Origin: Streptomyces sp. NBC_01237
GTDB taxonomy: Bacteria > Actinomycetota > Actinomycetes > Streptomycetales > Streptomycetaceae
Reading direction: 5' to 3'
Length of the DNA stretch: 64,000 nucleotides
NCBI RefSeq assembly: GCF_035917275.1
Contig: NZ_CP108508.1
Coordinates: 2,976,001 to 3,040,000 of the forward strand
Shown here: positions 10,795-19,910 of the stretch, in pieces
Position numbering within the stretch: position 1 is the stretch's first letter
Layout of the letters: the number at the start of each line of letters is the position of its first letter
Position numbers and translations under genes: made by a program
Notes under the pieces: model-generated
Database searches by the model: none
What the model saw: the letters and a program-made list of their open reading frames with translations, nothing else
Told to the model about the DNA's origin: nothing

Positions 10795-11733
10795 CTACAG
10801 CAGCGATACGGCCGTGTCGACGGCCGCGGCCACGTCACCGTCGGCCGGGTAGAGCAGTGAACGCCCCACGACCAGCCCCTGCACGGTCGGCAGCCGCAGC
10901 GCCGTGCGCCATTTCCCGTACGCCCCGTCGAGGTCGTCGCCCACCTCGCCGCCGAGCAGGACGGCGGGCAGGGTCGAGGTCTCCATCACCCGGGCCATGT
11001 CGTCGGGGTTCTCGGTGACCGGGACCTTGAGCCAGGTGTACGCGGAGGTGCCCGCGAGCCCGGAGGCGATGGCGATGGAGGTGGTGACGGCGGCGGCGGC
11101 GAGGTCGGTGCGCAGCCTGCCGTCGACGCGGTGGCAGAGGAACGGTTCGACGAAGACGGGCAGCCGGTGCGCGGCCATGGCGTCGATGGTGCGGGCGGCG
11201 GTGTGGAGGGTGTCGAGGGAGCCGGGGTCTTCGTGGTCGATGCGCAGCAGCAGTTTGCCCGCGTCGAATCCCTGTCGTGCCAGGTCGACGGGGCGGTGGC
11301 CGGTGAAGCGGTCGTCCAGTTCGAAGGCGGCGCCCGCCAGCCCGCCTCGGTTCATGGAACCGATGACGACCTTGTCCTCCAGGGCGCCGAGCAGCAGCAG
11401 GTCGTCCAGGACGTCCGCGGAGGCGAGGACCCCGTCGACGCCCGGCCGGGAGAGCGCGAGGCAGAGCCGTTCGAGGAGCTCGAAGCGGTTGGCCATGGCG
11501 AGTTCGCGGTTGCCGACGGCGAGGGCGCCGCGCGCCGGATGGTCCGCGGCGATGATCATCAGCCGTCCGCCGGTACGGATGAGGGGGCGGCGCACCCGCC
11601 GGGCGGCGGCCTCGGCCACCGCCTCGGGGTGGTGCGCCCGCAACCGCACGAGGTCGAAGACGGAGGCGGCGGACGCCGTGGGGCCGGCGGGAGTGGCGGG
11701 GTCGGGAGTGGCGGGGTCGGGGGGCGGCGTCAT
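10795..11733 (-). CDS. Cgl0159-type (beta/alpha)8 aldolase of the inositol operon
   Basis: 312-residue TIM-barrel protein related to class I aldolases of the DeoC/LacD group. Conserved-looking segments are MIIAADHPARGAL near the N-terminus, SMNRGGLAGAAFELDDRFTG, KLLLRIDHEDP and, late in the chain, TWLKVPVTEN with a candidate Schiff-base Lys. It sits between iolC and iolB and fills the slot of IolJ, so the likely reaction is cleavage of 2-deoxy-5-keto-gluconate 6-phosphate to DHAP and malonate semialdehyde. That is inferred from context. The N-terminal PDPATPDPATP repeat is low complexity. The ATG overlaps the iolC stop by 4 bp. Confidence 0.8.
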   Translation of the reverse strand: MTPPPDPATPDPATPAGPTASAASVFDLVRLRAHHPEAVAEAAARRVRRPLIRTGGRLMIIAADHPARGALAVGNRELAMANRFELLERLCLALSRPGVDGVLASADVLDDLLLLGALEDKVVIGSMNRGGLAGAAFELDDRFTGHRPVDLARQGFDAGKLLLRIDHEDPGSLDTLHTAARTIDAMAAHRLPVFVEPFLCHRVDGRLRTDLAAAAVTTSIAIASGLAGTSAYTWLKVPVTENPDDMARVMETSTLPAVLLGGEVGDDLDGAYGKWRTALRLPTVQGLVVGRSLLYPADGDVAAAVDTAVSLL

Positions 11734-12857
11734 GGGGTGGCTCCGGTGGGGGATGTGCCTGTGGGGGGTGCCCCGGTGGGAGGTACGCCGGTGGGAGGTA
11801 CGCCGGTGGGGAGCGGCTCGGTCGGAGGGGCGCCGGGCGCTCCGACCGCTCCGTCGGCCAGGGCCTGTTCCACCTCGTGCGGGTACGGCATCGCCGACGA
11901 GCAGGCCAGGCGGGAGGCGACGATGGCCCCGGCGGCATTGGCGTACCGCATGATGCGTCCGATCTCCCATCCGGCGAGCAGCCCGTGGCACAGCGCCCCG
12001 CCGAACGCGTCCCCGGCCCCGAGTCCGTTGACGACCCGCACGGGGAGGGGCGGGACATCGGCGGTGGTCCCGTCGCGGTGCACGGCGAGGACACCCTTCG
12101 GGCCCTGCTTGACGACGGCGAGTTCCACCCCGGCCGCGAGCAGGGCGCGGGCCGCCGCGTACGGCTCGCGCTCACCCGTCGCGATGGCGCACTCGTCGAG
12201 GTTGCCGACGGCCACGGTGGCGTGGGCGAGCGCCTCGCGGTAGCGGGCGGGCGCGACGGAACTGTGGTCGCCGCCGTCCCAGAACATGGGGCGCCAGTCG
12301 AGGTCGAAGACGGTGGCCGTACGGGAACGGGAGGCGGGTGCGGGCCCGCCGCCGTCGGCACCCGGGCCGTCAGCACCCGCGCTGCGGGCCCGTAGCGCGG
12401 CGAGGGTCGAGGCGCGGCTCGGCTCGGCGCTGAGCCCGGTGCCGGTCATCCAGAAGATCCGGGCGTCGCGCACCGCGTCCAGGTCGAGTTCCGGTTCCCG
12501 GATCTCCAGATCGGGCGCCTTGGGCTGCCGGTAGAAGTAGAGCGGGAAGTGGTCCGGCGGGAAGATCTCGCAGAACGTGACCGGGGTCGGGTACTCCTCG
12601 ACGGCGCTCACCCATCGGTCGTCGACGCCGAACTCCCGCAGCTGATGGTGGAGATACTCGCCGAAGGCGTCCTGTCCGGTACGGGTGATCACGGCCGTCC
12701 GGCGGCCCAGGCGCGCGCCCGCCACGGCGACGTTGGTCGGGGAGCCGCCGAGGAACTTCCCGAAGGTGTCGACCCGCGCGAGTGATACGCCGGTCTGCAA
12801 CGGGTAGATGTCCACCCCGATCCGCCCCATGGTGATCACGTCGTACGGCTCAGGCAT
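11730..12857 (-). CDS. iolC: 5-dehydro-2-deoxygluconokinase
   Basis: 375-residue PfkB-family sugar kinase, the first gene of the leftward operon. It has the N-terminal GGSPTNVAVAGARLG motif, and the C-terminal ATP/anion-hole motif NGLGAGDAFGG with the catalytic Asp. YFYRQPKAPD is characteristic of IolC. There is a Gly/Ala-rich insertion around residues 165-185 and a C-terminal tail of PPTG-type units encoded by 15-bp repeats, neither part of the kinase fold. Start ATG 12857 is the one nearest the conserved YDVITMGRIGVD block. It should be driven by the promoter at 12944-12972. Confidence 0.93.
   Translation of the reverse strand: MPEPYDVITMGRIGVDIYPLQTGVSLARVDTFGKFLGGSPTNVAVAGARLGRRTAVITRTGQDAFGEYLHHQLREFGVDDRWVSAVEEYPTPVTFCEIFPPDHFPLYFYRQPKAPDLEIREPELDLDAVRDARIFWMTGTGLSAEPSRASTLAALRARSAGADGPGADGGGPAPASRSRTATVFDLDWRPMFWDGGDHSSVAPARYREALAHATVAVGNLDECAIATGEREPYAAARALLAAGVELAVVKQGPKGVLAVHRDGTTADVPPLPVRVVNGLGAGDAFGGALCHGLLAGWEIGRIMRYANAAGAIVASRLACSSAMPYPHEVEQALADGAVGAPGAPPTEPLPTGVPPTGVPPTGAPPTGTSPTGATP
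11743..11817. repeat. 15-bp minisatellite in the 3' end of iolC
   Basis: Five 15-bp units of the type CCGGTGGGAGGTACG in a row. Units at 11773-11787 and 11788-11802 are identical and the others diverge. The period preserves the frame and encodes the PPTG-like tail of IolC. Confidence 0.8.
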
Positions 12858-12943
12858 ACCTGTCCCTTCGGCCCGCTGCACCCGCTCCGACCGCACCCGC
12901 CCTGTCCCGCCGCCGTCCGGCCGCGACCGGACGGCTGGTCCCA

Positions 12944-12987
12944 GGTCTAGCCCTCCCCCGGAGCCCTGTCAACATTTTGTCCGGACA
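12944..12987 (-). promoter_or_regulatory. iolC promoter and palindromic operator in the divergent region
   Basis: On the minus strand TTGACA (12967-12972) and TAGACC (12944-12949) are separated by exactly 17 bp, close to the housekeeping sigma consensus. Just upstream of that -35 box lies a perfect 10-bp palindrome TGTCCGGACA (12978-12987), followed by a related CGGAC half-site. A second TTGACA at 13001-13006 points toward the IolE-like gene. The placement between divergent inositol genes suggests an operator shared by both directions. The regulator is not encoded nearby. Confidence 0.6.
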
Positions 12988-13036
12988 TTCGGACGAACTC
13001 TTGACACCCTTGCGCGAGGGCCGGAGGGTGGGCGAT

Positions 13037-13963
13037 ATGACCGCCTCCGCACCGTCCCCGGCCCGCATCCGTATCGGCTCGGCACCCGATTCCTGGGGGG
13101 TGTGGTTCCCCGAGGACCCACGGCAAGTGCCCTGGCACCGCTTCCTCGACGAGGTCTCCGAGGCCGGTTACGAGTGGATCGAGCTCGGACCGTACGGCTA
13201 TCTGCCCACCGATCCGGCCCGGTTGGCGGACGAGACCCGCAGCCGCGGGCTCTCGGTTTCGGCGGGCACCGTCTTCACCGGATTGCACCACGGGCCGGAC
13301 GTCTGGGACCGGACCTGGGCGCATGTCGCGGACATCGCGGCGCTCACCCGGGCCATGGGCGCGGAGCACCTGGTGGTCATCCCGTCCTTCTGGCGCGACG
13401 ACCGGACCGGCGAGGTGCTGGAGGACCGCACCCTCACCGCGGCCCAGTGGCGCGATCTCACCACCCAGACCGAACGGCTCGGCCGCGAGGTGCGGGAACG
13501 CTACGGGCTGCGGATCGTCGTGCACCCGCACGCGGACACCCATATCGACGGCGAGGAGAACGTGAACCGCTTCCTCGACGCCACCGACCCCGATCTGGTC
13601 TCGCTCTGCCTGGACACGGGGCATTACGCGTACTGCGGCGGGGACAGCGTCAAGCTCATCGAGACGTACGGGGAGCGCATCGGCTACCTCCACCTCAAGC
13701 AGGTCGACCCCGCGATCCTGGCCGCGGTCGTGGCGGACGAGGTGCCGTTCGGCCCGGCCGTGGCACGCGGCGTGATGTGCGAGCCGCCGGGCGGGGTGCC
13801 CGCGCTGGGGCCGGTCCTGGAGGCCGCCCGCGCGCTGGACGCCGAGCTGTTCGCGATCGTGGAGCAGGACATGTATCCGTGCCCGCCGGACAAGCCGTTC
13901 CCGATCGCGCGCCGCACCCGCGACTACCTCCGCACCTGCGGCACGCCCTCGCGGCCGCTCTGA
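13037..13963 (+). CDS. IolE-like sugar isomerase/dehydratase (TIM barrel)
   Basis: 308-residue AP-endonuclease-2-type TIM barrel. The opening IRIGSAPDSWGVWFPEDP and ELGPYGYLPTDP match inosose dehydratase (IolE) and IolH relatives. Candidate metal ligands occur in VVHPHADTH, CLDTGHYAYCGGD, YLHLKQVD and the late E of IVEQDMYPCPP. In the inositol pathway IolE dehydrates 2-keto-myo-inositol, feeding IolD. Start ATG 13037 has GGAGGG just upstream. Divergent from iolC and probably under the same control. An isomerase function is the alternative. Confidence 0.75.
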   Translation: MTASAPSPARIRIGSAPDSWGVWFPEDPRQVPWHRFLDEVSEAGYEWIELGPYGYLPTDPARLADETRSRGLSVSAGTVFTGLHHGPDVWDRTWAHVADIAALTRAMGAEHLVVIPSFWRDDRTGEVLEDRTLTAAQWRDLTTQTERLGREVRERYGLRIVVHPHADTHIDGEENVNRFLDATDPDLVSLCLDTGHYAYCGGDSVKLIETYGERIGYLHLKQVDPAILAAVVADEVPFGPAVARGVMCEPPGGVPALGPVLEAARALDAELFAIVEQDMYPCPPDKPFPIARRTRDYLRTCGTPSRPL

Positions 13964-13981
13964 CACCCCGTCGCGGATAGC

Positions 13982-14007
13982 GCCCCACGGTTCCGGGGCC
14001 GTGGGGC
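13982..14007. terminator. Bidirectional terminator hairpin
   Basis: Perfect 9-bp arms GCCCCACGG and CCGTGGGGC around an 8-nt loop, placed 19 bp after the IolE-like gene and 16 bp after the end of the convergent DinB gene. It suits termination from both sides. Confidence 0.75.
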
Positions 14008-14022
14008 CGCTTCCGGTGCGGC

Positions 14023-14559
14023 TCAGACCCCCGTGCGGCCGTCGATGCGCTCGCGGACGAGGTCGGCGTGGCCGCAGTGGCGGGCGTACTCCCCGATCAT
14101 GTGGGTGTAGATCCAGCGCAGCGTGACCCGCCCGCCCATGAAGGGGCTGGTGTCGTCGAGGGCACGGGCGGCACAGTTCTCCCGGGCGCGGCCGATCTCG
14201 GCCTGCCAGGCGGACAACGCCCGCTCATGGGTGGCCCCTTCGTCGAGGACGAAGCCGCCGTCGGCACCCTGCCCGTCGGCCTTGGCCTCGGCCTCGGCCG
14301 CCGAGGTGAAGAGCGGCGGCGCGTCCTCCTCGGCCAGGACCCGGCGGAACCAGTTCCGTTCGACCTCCGCCATGTGCTGGACGAGGCCGAGCAAGGTGAT
14401 CGGAGAGGGCGCCGCGGACGCCTCCCGCAGCCGCTCCTCGTCCAGACCGTCGCATTTCCGGGCGAGCGTGGTGCGGTAGAAGTCGAGCCAGCTCTCCAGG
14501 GAGATCCGCTCGTCGGCGTCCATGGGGGGCATGGTGCGTTCGGATGTGCTCATGGTCAT
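14023..14559 (-). CDS. DinB/DUF664 family protein
   Basis: About 178 residues, four-helix DinB-like fold. The family's metal-binding histidines are visible in LVQHMAEVERNWF, and in the C-terminal block YTHMIGEYARHCGHADLVRE that defines the DUF664 branch. Members are thought to be thiol (mycothiol)-dependent transferases or detoxification enzymes. The start is uncertain between ATGs at 14559 and 14553, and an in-frame ATG at 14583. A decayed relative occurs at 60656-60976. Confidence 0.85.
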   Translation of the reverse strand: MTMSTSERTMPPMDADERISLESWLDFYRTTLARKCDGLDEERLREASAAPSPITLLGLVQHMAEVERNWFRRVLAEEDAPPLFTSAAEAEAKADGQGADGGFVLDEGATHERALSAWQAEIGRARENCAARALDDTSPFMGGRVTLRWIYTHMIGEYARHCGHADLVRERIDGRTGV

Positions 14560-14796
14560 CAGCCTGGCACGGGGGTCCGACAACGCGCTCCGACCAGGGG
14601 AAGCCGCGAGGTTAGCGTCATTTCGCCACAGGAATCCCTATTCGTCATACATATCTCCGTTACATGGGCGTTTCGTCACAAGTGCTCAACAGACCCATCC
14701 CACCTGCCGCTCAACGGCGTTCAACGAGCCACAGGCTTTGGGAGAGAGCGCGGGGGCGCACCGGGAAACGCGGAGCAGTACAGAGAGGTGTCACTG

Positions 14797-14988
14797 ATGA
14801 CGGACAGAACACTGTGGTCCTACAAGGACATTGCCGGGCACATCCAGGTCCGGCCGGACACCGTTCGCTCGTATCGCAAGCACGGCCTCCTTCCCCCGCC
14901 CGACCATGTGCGGAACGGCAAGCCCTACTGGTACGGGGACACCGTCCACGCCTGGATCGCCGCCCGCCCCCGCAACCGGAGCCGCTGA
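14797..14988 (+). CDS. Small MerR/AlpA-like helix-turn-helix protein
   Basis: 63-residue basic protein, essentially a single winged HTH domain: WSYKDIAGHIQV (helix-turn), RPDTVRSYRKHGLLPPPD (recognition helix), then a wing with PYWYGDTVHAWIAARP. Such stand-alone HTH proteins occur in actinomycetes as small DNA-binding regulators or excisionase-like proteins. ATG 14797 follows GAGAGG. The preceding 237 bp are relatively AT-rich (14612-14690) and could hold its promoter. The stop lies 12 bp from the convergent alcohol dehydrogenase stop. Confidence 0.75.
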   Translation: MTDRTLWSYKDIAGHIQVRPDTVRSYRKHGLLPPPDHVRNGKPYWYGDTVHAWIAARPRNRSR

Positions 14989-15000
14989 CGCCGGCCCCCC

Positions 15001-16050
15001 TCAGCCCGCCGCCGGTTCGATGATCGTCACGCCCGCCCCACGTGCCGTACCCATCGCGGCGAGGGCCGCCGGAGCCGCGTCGAGGGGAAGGGTCGCGGTG
15101 ACCAGCAGATCGGGGCGCAGGGTGCCCGACCGGACCATGTCCATCATCGGCGGGTAGTCGTGCGCGGCCATCCCGTGGCTGCCGAGGATGTCCAGTTCGA
15201 GGCCGATCACCCGCGCCATCGGGACGACCGGGTCGCCGGCCGCCGTGGGCAGCAGGCCCACCTGCACATGGCGGCCCCGGCGGCGCAGGCTCCGCACCGA
15301 AGCGGCGCAGGTGACCGGGGAGCCCAGCGCGTCGAGCGACAGATGCGCGCCGCCGCCCGTCAGCTCGCGCACCGCTCCGTCCGCGCCGTCCGGGTACGCG
15401 GAGGCGTCCACGCACCGCGCCGCCCCGAACTTCCGGGCCAGTTCGAGGGCGTCCGGCGACACGTCGACGGCGACCACCCGCGCCCCGCACGCCACCGCGA
15501 TCATCACGGCCGACAGCCCGACGCCGCCGCACCCGTGCACCGCGACCCACTCCCCCGGCGCCACCCTCCCCCGGCCGACGACGGCCCGGAACGCCGTGGC
15601 GAAGCGACAGCCGAGCCCCGCCGCCGTGGCGAAGGACAGGCCCTCCGGCACGGCGACCAGATTCACGTCCGCCTGCTCCAGCGCGACGTACTCGGCGAAC
15701 GAGCCCCAGTGCGTGAAGCCCGGCTGGGTCTGGCGTTCACAGACCTGCTGGGCCCCCGCCGCACAGGCGGCGCACCGGCCGCAGGCGCAGACGAAGGGCA
15801 CGGTCACCCGGTCGCCGGGGCGCCAGTTGACCACGGAGGCACCGACAGCCTCGACCACTCCGGCGAGCTCGTGTCCGGGTACGTGCGGGAGGGTGATGTC
15901 GGGGTCGTGGCCCATCCAGCCGTGCCAGTCGCTGCGGCACAGCCCCGTGGCCTCGACCCGCACCACCACTCCCTGCGCGGAGGGGACGGGATCCGGCAGC
16001 TCCCGTATCCGAGCCTCCTGCCCGAACTCCTCGAACACCACTGCCCGCAT
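15001..16050 (-). CDS. Zinc-dependent alcohol dehydrogenase (MDR family)
   Basis: 349 residues. The catalytic zinc site is shown by [10 protein letters not shown] and by GHELAGVV after VPGH. The structural zinc loop has four Cys in [17 protein letters not shown]. The Rossmann fold has [14 protein letters not shown] and an acidic VDVSPDALE that favours NAD(H). The protein should oxidise an alcohol or reduce an aldehyde; the substrate is unknown. Start ATG 16050 ([10 protein letters not shown]) is chosen because that is the normal first beta strand of the family; an upstream in-frame extension is poor. Confidence 0.88.
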   Translation of the reverse strand: MRAVVFEEFGQEARIRELPDPVPSAQGVVVRVEATGLCRSDWHGWMGHDPDITLPHVPGHELAGVVEAVGASVVNWRPGDRVTVPFVCACGRCAACAAGAQQVCERQTQPGFTHWGSFAEYVALEQADVNLVAVPEGLSFATAAGLGCRFATAFRAVVGRGRVAPGEWVAVHGCGGVGLSAVMIAVACGARVVAVDVSPDALELARKFGAARCVDASAYPDGADGAVRELTGGGAHLSLDALGSPVTCAASVRSLRRRGRHVQVGLLPTAAGDPVVPMARVIGLELDILGSHGMAAHDYPPMMDMVRSGTLRPDLLVTATLPLDAAPAALAAMGTARGAGVTIIEPAAG

Positions 16051-16184
16051 CGGCCCCGCCCTTCGTCCCGCCGACCGGCCGGCCGGGCTCATTCATCCTG
16101 GCCCACGGCCGTACGAATCGGAGGAGTGCGTCCATGAGTTCCGGTTCTGCCGCCCTCGCCCTCCGGGCCCACGAGCGCCATGGC

Positions 16185-16477
16185 CACGCCTCGGCGCCGG
16201 AATCATCCCGGGCCGCTTCCCGACCGGCGGAATCCTGGGCGTGCTCGCCCCGTTCGGGCACGGCCTGTGGACCGCCATCGCCGGTGGCGCCCGCGCCCCG
16301 CTGCCGTTGCGTAAGCCGAACGGTCATTTCCACTTCGCCGCGCCCGCCATCGGCACCTACCCGGACCTCGCCGTGCTGCACTCCCCCTGGGACTCGGCAC
16401 ACCTCAACCCGATCCGGCTGCACTCACCGGCACGGAGTTCACGCCGGGGACGCGAGGCTCGCATTTATACCCCCTAG
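16185..16477 (+). pseudogene. Remnant of a PrsW-like membrane protease gene
   Basis: An open frame without a sensible start encodes GVLAPFGHGLWTAIAGG followed by LAVLHSPWDSAH. That is the pattern of the C-terminal half of PrsW-family intramembrane proteases (APF.H..WTA..G, then an H-x3-D motif: HSPWD). The region that should hold the first catalytic motif and the N-terminal membrane segments is missing, and hydrophobic stretches are broken by Pro/Arg-rich sequence. It ends in the copper operator. Read as a decayed gene; bounds are approximate. Confidence 0.5.
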
Positions 16478-16484
16478 GGGTATA
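16466..16484 (+). promoter_or_regulatory. CsoR-type copper operator with -10 element
   Basis: TATACCCCCTAGGGGTATA is an almost perfect palindrome and matches the G/C-tract pseudo-palindromes bound by the Cu(I) sensor CsoR in actinobacteria. TATAGT at 16481-16486 overlaps the right arm and would serve as the -10 box, so bound CsoR should block transcription of copZ-copA, which begins 80 bp downstream. No csoR gene is in the window; the regulator must be encoded elsewhere. Confidence 0.85.
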
Positions 16485-16565
16485 GTGTGTGGGCATACGA
16501 GGACACCGGGTCTCCCGGTGGCCCCTCGTGTCACGTCCTTTGTGTTTACCGAAGAGGAGAACGTC

Positions 16566-16874
16566 ATGTCCGCCGAGACCGAGACCCCCCAGGCCACCGG
16601 CTCCTGCTGCACGCCCGCCGGGACCTGCAACGACGGAGCGTCCGACGTTCAGGCCGGTGCGGTCACCGCCGTGTACCAGGTGAAGGGCATGACCTGCGGC
16701 CACTGCGAGGGCGCCATCTCCGAGGAGGTCTCCGGCATCGAGGGCGTCACCTCGGTCAAGGCCGTCGCTTCCACCGGCCTGGTCACCGTCACCTCTCAGG
16801 CCCCGCTGGCCGAGGACGCCGTCCGCGCCGCCGTGGACGAGGCGGGCTACGAACTGGTCGGCACCGCCGCCTGA
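16566..16874 (+). CDS. copZ: Copper chaperone CopZ-like (HMA domain)
   Basis: 102 residues. The heavy-metal-associated domain covers about residues 33-100 with Cu(I) site GMTCGHC (Cys44, Cys47). It is longer than the usual 65-70 residue CopZ because of an N-terminal extension with three more cysteines (Cys14, Cys15, Cys21 in [10 protein letters not shown]), possibly an extra metal site. ATG 16566 follows GAGGAG. First gene after the CsoR-type operator and 115 bp upstream of copA; it should hand copper to the exporter. Confidence 0.9.
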   Translation: MSAETETPQATGSCCTPAGTCNDGASDVQAGAVTAVYQVKGMTCGHCEGAISEEVSGIEGVTSVKAVASTGLVTVTSQAPLAEDAVRAAVDEAGYELVGTAA

Positions 16875-16989
16875 GACCGGCGCCGCAGGGCACCTGCCGG
16901 GGCGCCCACCACCGCATTGCCGTCGGGCCGGGCCCACCAGCACATACTGGTGGGGTACGGCCCGACCTGCGTTACCCAGGAGTGCGGAC

Positions 16990-19344
16990 ATGGCCAGCAC
17001 CACAGCCCCCGAGGCTCCGACCCCGGACGCCTCCGAGGCCGAGCTCATGATCGGCGGAATGACCTGCGCGTCCTGCGCGGCCCGCGTCGAGAAGAAGCTC
17101 AACCGGATGGACGGCGTCACCGCCACGGTCAACTACGCGACCGAGAAGGCGCGCGTCACCTTCGGCGAGGGGACGGAGGTGGCGGACCTCGTCGCCACGG
17201 TCGAGAAGACCGGCTACACCGCCCTCCCGACCCGGACGACGGCCCCCGCCCCGTCACCATCGGCCGCACCCCGCACCGAAGAGGCCGAGGAGTCCGGAGA
17301 GACGGGTGGGGCCGGCGATGAGGCCACAGAGCCCGACGGCCCCGCGGACGCCCCGGACACCACCGATGCGGCGGACGCCGCCCTCGCCCCGCTCCGCCGG
17401 CGTCTTGTCGTCTCCGCCGTCCTCGCCCTCCCCGTCGTCCTGCTCGCCATGATCCCCGGCCTCCAGTTCGACAACTGGCAGTGGCTCTCCCTCACCCTCG
17501 CCGCCCCCGTCGTCATCTGGGGCGGACTCCCCTTCCACCGCGCCACCTGGACCAATCTGCGGCACGGTGCGGCCACCATGGACACCCTGGTCTCCGTCGG
17601 CACGCTCGCCGCCTTCGGCTGGTCGGTGTGGGCCCTGTTCTTCGGGCAGGCCGGCATGCCCGGCATGCGGCACGGCTTCGACCTCACCGTCTCGCGCGCC
17701 GACGCGTCCTCGACGATCTACCTGGAGGTCGCGGCCGGGGTCGTCACCTTCATCCTGCTGGGCCGCTATCTGGAGGCGCGCTCCAAGCGGAAGGCCGGTT
17801 CGGCGCTGCGGGCGCTGATGCACCTGGGCGCCAAGGATGTCGCGGTGCTCAGGGACGGCGGGGAGGTACGTGTACCGGTCGGCCGGCTCGTCGTCGGGGA
17901 CCGTTTCGTCGTCCGCCCCGGCGAGAAGATCGCCACCGACGGCACCGTGGTCGAGGGCGCCTCCGCCGTCGACGCCGCCATGCTCACCGGCGAGTCCGTC
18001 CCCGTCGACGTGGCCGTCGGCGACTCCGTCACCGGGGCCACCGTGAACACCTCGGGCCGGCTCGTCGTGGAGGCGACCCGGATCGGCACCGACACCCAGC
18101 TCGCCCGGATGGCGAAGCTGGTCGAGGACGCCCAGAACGGCAAGGCCGAGGTGCAGCGCCTCGCCGACCGGATCTCCGCCGTCTTCGTCCCCGTGGTGCT
18201 GGTGATCGCCCTGGGCACACTGATCGCCTGGCTGCTGATCACCGACGACGTGACGGCCGCGTTCACCGCCGCCGTCGCCGTCCTGATCATCGCCTGCCCC
18301 TGCGCCCTCGGACTCGCCACCCCGACCGCCCTCATGGTCGGCACCGGACGCGGCGCCCAGCTCGGCATCCTCATCAAGGGACCCGAAGTCCTCGAAACCA
18401 CCCGACGCATCGACACCATCGTCCTCGACAAGACCGGCACCGTCACCACCGGCAAGATGACACTCCTCGCCGTCCACACCGCCGAAGGCACCACCGAAAC
18501 CGACATCCTGCGCCTCGCCGGAGCCCTGGAACACTCCTCCGAACACCCCATCGCCCAGGCCGTCGCCGCCGGAGCCACCGCCCAGATCGGCGAACTCCCC
18601 ACCCCCGAGGACTTCACCAACGTCCCCGGTCTCGGAGTCCGCGGCACCGTCCAGGGCCGCTCCGTCCTCGTCGGCCGCCCGAAGCTGCTCGCCGAGGCCG
18701 GGATCGCCCTCCCACCGGACCTTTCCACCGCGTTGACGGACGCCGCGGAGCAGGGGCGTACCGCCATCGCCGTCGCCTGGGACGGCGGGGCGCGGGGCGT
18801 GCTCACGATCGCCGACGCGGTCAAGGCCGGCAGCGCCGACGCCGTCGCCGAGCTGCGCGGACTGGGCCTCAGGCCCGTCCTGCTGACCGGCGACAACCGG
18901 GCCGTGGCCGACGCGGTGGCGCGTGAGGTCGGGATCGACGAGGTCTACGCGGAGGTACTGCCCGAGGGCAAGGTGGACGTCGTCCGGCGGCTCCAGGCCG
19001 GGGGCCGTTCGGTCGCGATGGTCGGCGACGGAGTCAACGACGCCGCGGCGCTGGCCACCGCGGACCTGGGGCTGGCGATGGGAACGGGCACCGACGCGGC
19101 GATCGAGGCGAGCGATCTCACGCTGGTTCGTGGAGATCTCAAGGTGACGGCTGACGCAATCCGGCTGTCCAGGCGTACGCTGACCACCATCAGGGGCAAC
19201 CTCTTCTGGGCCTTCGGGTACAACGTCGCTGCGTTGCCTCTGGCTGCGTTTGGCCTGCTCAACCCTATGATCGCGGGAGCCGCCATGGCGTTTTCGTCCG
19301 TGTTCGTCGTCACCAACAGCCTGAGGTTGCGCTCCTTCACGTAA
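16990..19344 (+). CDS. copA: Copper-exporting P1B-type ATPase
   Basis: 784 residues. An N-terminal HMA domain carries GMTCASC (Cys26, Cys29). An acidic Glu/Asp/Ala-rich linker (about 85-128) follows, then eight predicted TM helices. The ion-path motif CPC sits in IACPCALG (about 435), the phosphorylation site is DKTGT (about 480), the actuator loop is TGES, the nucleotide-binding pair is SSEHP, and GDGVND is at about 679. All key residues are intact. It exports Cu(I) from the cytosol. ATG 16990 follows AGGAG. The 115-bp gap after copZ shows no obvious separate promoter. Confidence 0.95.
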   Translation: MASTTAPEAPTPDASEAELMIGGMTCASCAARVEKKLNRMDGVTATVNYATEKARVTFGEGTEVADLVATVEKTGYTALPTRTTAPAPSPSAAPRTEEAEESGETGGAGDEATEPDGPADAPDTTDAADAALAPLRRRLVVSAVLALPVVLLAMIPGLQFDNWQWLSLTLAAPVVIWGGLPFHRATWTNLRHGAATMDTLVSVGTLAAFGWSVWALFFGQAGMPGMRHGFDLTVSRADASSTIYLEVAAGVVTFILLGRYLEARSKRKAGSALRALMHLGAKDVAVLRDGGEVRVPVGRLVVGDRFVVRPGEKIATDGTVVEGASAVDAAMLTGESVPVDVAVGDSVTGATVNTSGRLVVEATRIGTDTQLARMAKLVEDAQNGKAEVQRLADRISAVFVPVVLVIALGTLIAWLLITDDVTAAFTAAVAVLIIACPCALGLATPTALMVGTGRGAQLGILIKGPEVLETTRRIDTIVLDKTGTVTTGKMTLLAVHTAEGTTETDILRLAGALEHSSEHPIAQAVAAGATAQIGELPTPEDFTNVPGLGVRGTVQGRSVLVGRPKLLAEAGIALPPDLSTALTDAAEQGRTAIAVAWDGGARGVLTIADAVKAGSADAVAELRGLGLRPVLLTGDNRAVADAVAREVGIDEVYAEVLPEGKVDVVRRLQAGGRSVAMVGDGVNDAAALATADLGLAMGTGTDAAIEASDLTLVRGDLKVTADAIRLSRRTLTTIRGNLFWAFGYNVAALPLAAFGLLNPMIAGAAMAFSSVFVVTNSLRLRSFT

Positions 19345-19353
19345 CTTCCACAA

Positions 19354-19369
19354 AGAGATCTAGATCACA
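19354..19369 (+). promoter_or_regulatory. CRP-like binding site
   Basis: AGAGATCTAGATCACA fits the TGTGA-N6-TCACA form of cAMP-receptor-protein sites. The right half and the central TCTAGA are perfect, and the left half differs at two positions. It lies 10 bp after the copA stop and about 12 bp upstream of the possible -35 GTAAC, so it might control transcription into the 19.4-kb region. Confidence 0.4.
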
Positions 19370-19416
19370 CCGATTCAGGGGTAACCATCCGGTGGGTTCG
19401 CGAGTCTAAGAGTGCG

Positions 19417-19509
19417 ATGCCAAGGATGTCTTGGGGGACGTCCGATGGAGTGTCTTGGGGGACGCTCCTGGCAAGCGTTGGCCGGGGCGCGTGCACCGGG
19501 GAGCTTTGA
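19417..19509 (+). CDS. Possible 30-residue ORF with internal repeat
   Basis: ATG 19417 to TGA 19509. The 14-bp repeat TGTCTTGGGGGACG occurs at 19427-19440 and 19451-19464, 24 bp (8 codons) apart, giving the related peptides MSWGTSDG and VSWGTLLA. The ribosome-binding site is weak (AAGAG). The same frame is open back to the copA stop. It could be a leader peptide, a decayed gene, or simply part of an untranslated RNA. Not recognised. Confidence 0.3.
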   Translation: MPRMSWGTSDGVSWGTLLASVGRGACTGEL

Positions 19510-19556
19510 GCGGCCCTCCCGTGCGTACGTTCCCCGGCAGACCGCAGCACAACAAC

Positions 19557-19572
19557 GGGAGCTTCGGCTCCC
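19557..19572 (+). terminator. UUCG-capped hairpin
   Basis: GGGAGC-TTCG-GCTCCC is a perfect 6-bp stem closed by the stable UUCG tetraloop, preceded by an A/C-rich CAACAAC single-stranded run. It lies 47 bp after the 30-codon ORF. It may end that transcript or stabilise a small RNA. No U-tract follows. Confidence 0.45.
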
Positions 19573-19910
19573 TGCAGACGCCCGGCCGGATCCCGTGGGG
19601 GGAATCCGCTCCGGGATATGGGAAGCGCCCCGTTTCGTCGACCCGTGGGGGGATCGGCGGCGGGGCGTTTCTCGCACCATCTGCCGGACGGACCGCTCCC
19701 CCCCGACCGCTTCTCCCTCCGGACCGCTCCCACTCCGGACCGGGCCCCGGAACGCGGACATCCGCCCCCGGAACGCCGAATCGCCCCGGACACCGCGCTC
19801 TGTGCGAAAGCGCGGTACGCGGGGCGAAGGCAGTCGGCCGAAGAGGCCGGGTACTACGGAGTCACGTGGCGAACGTCCGCCACGAGAGGGAGAACGGGAC
19901 CTGCACACAG

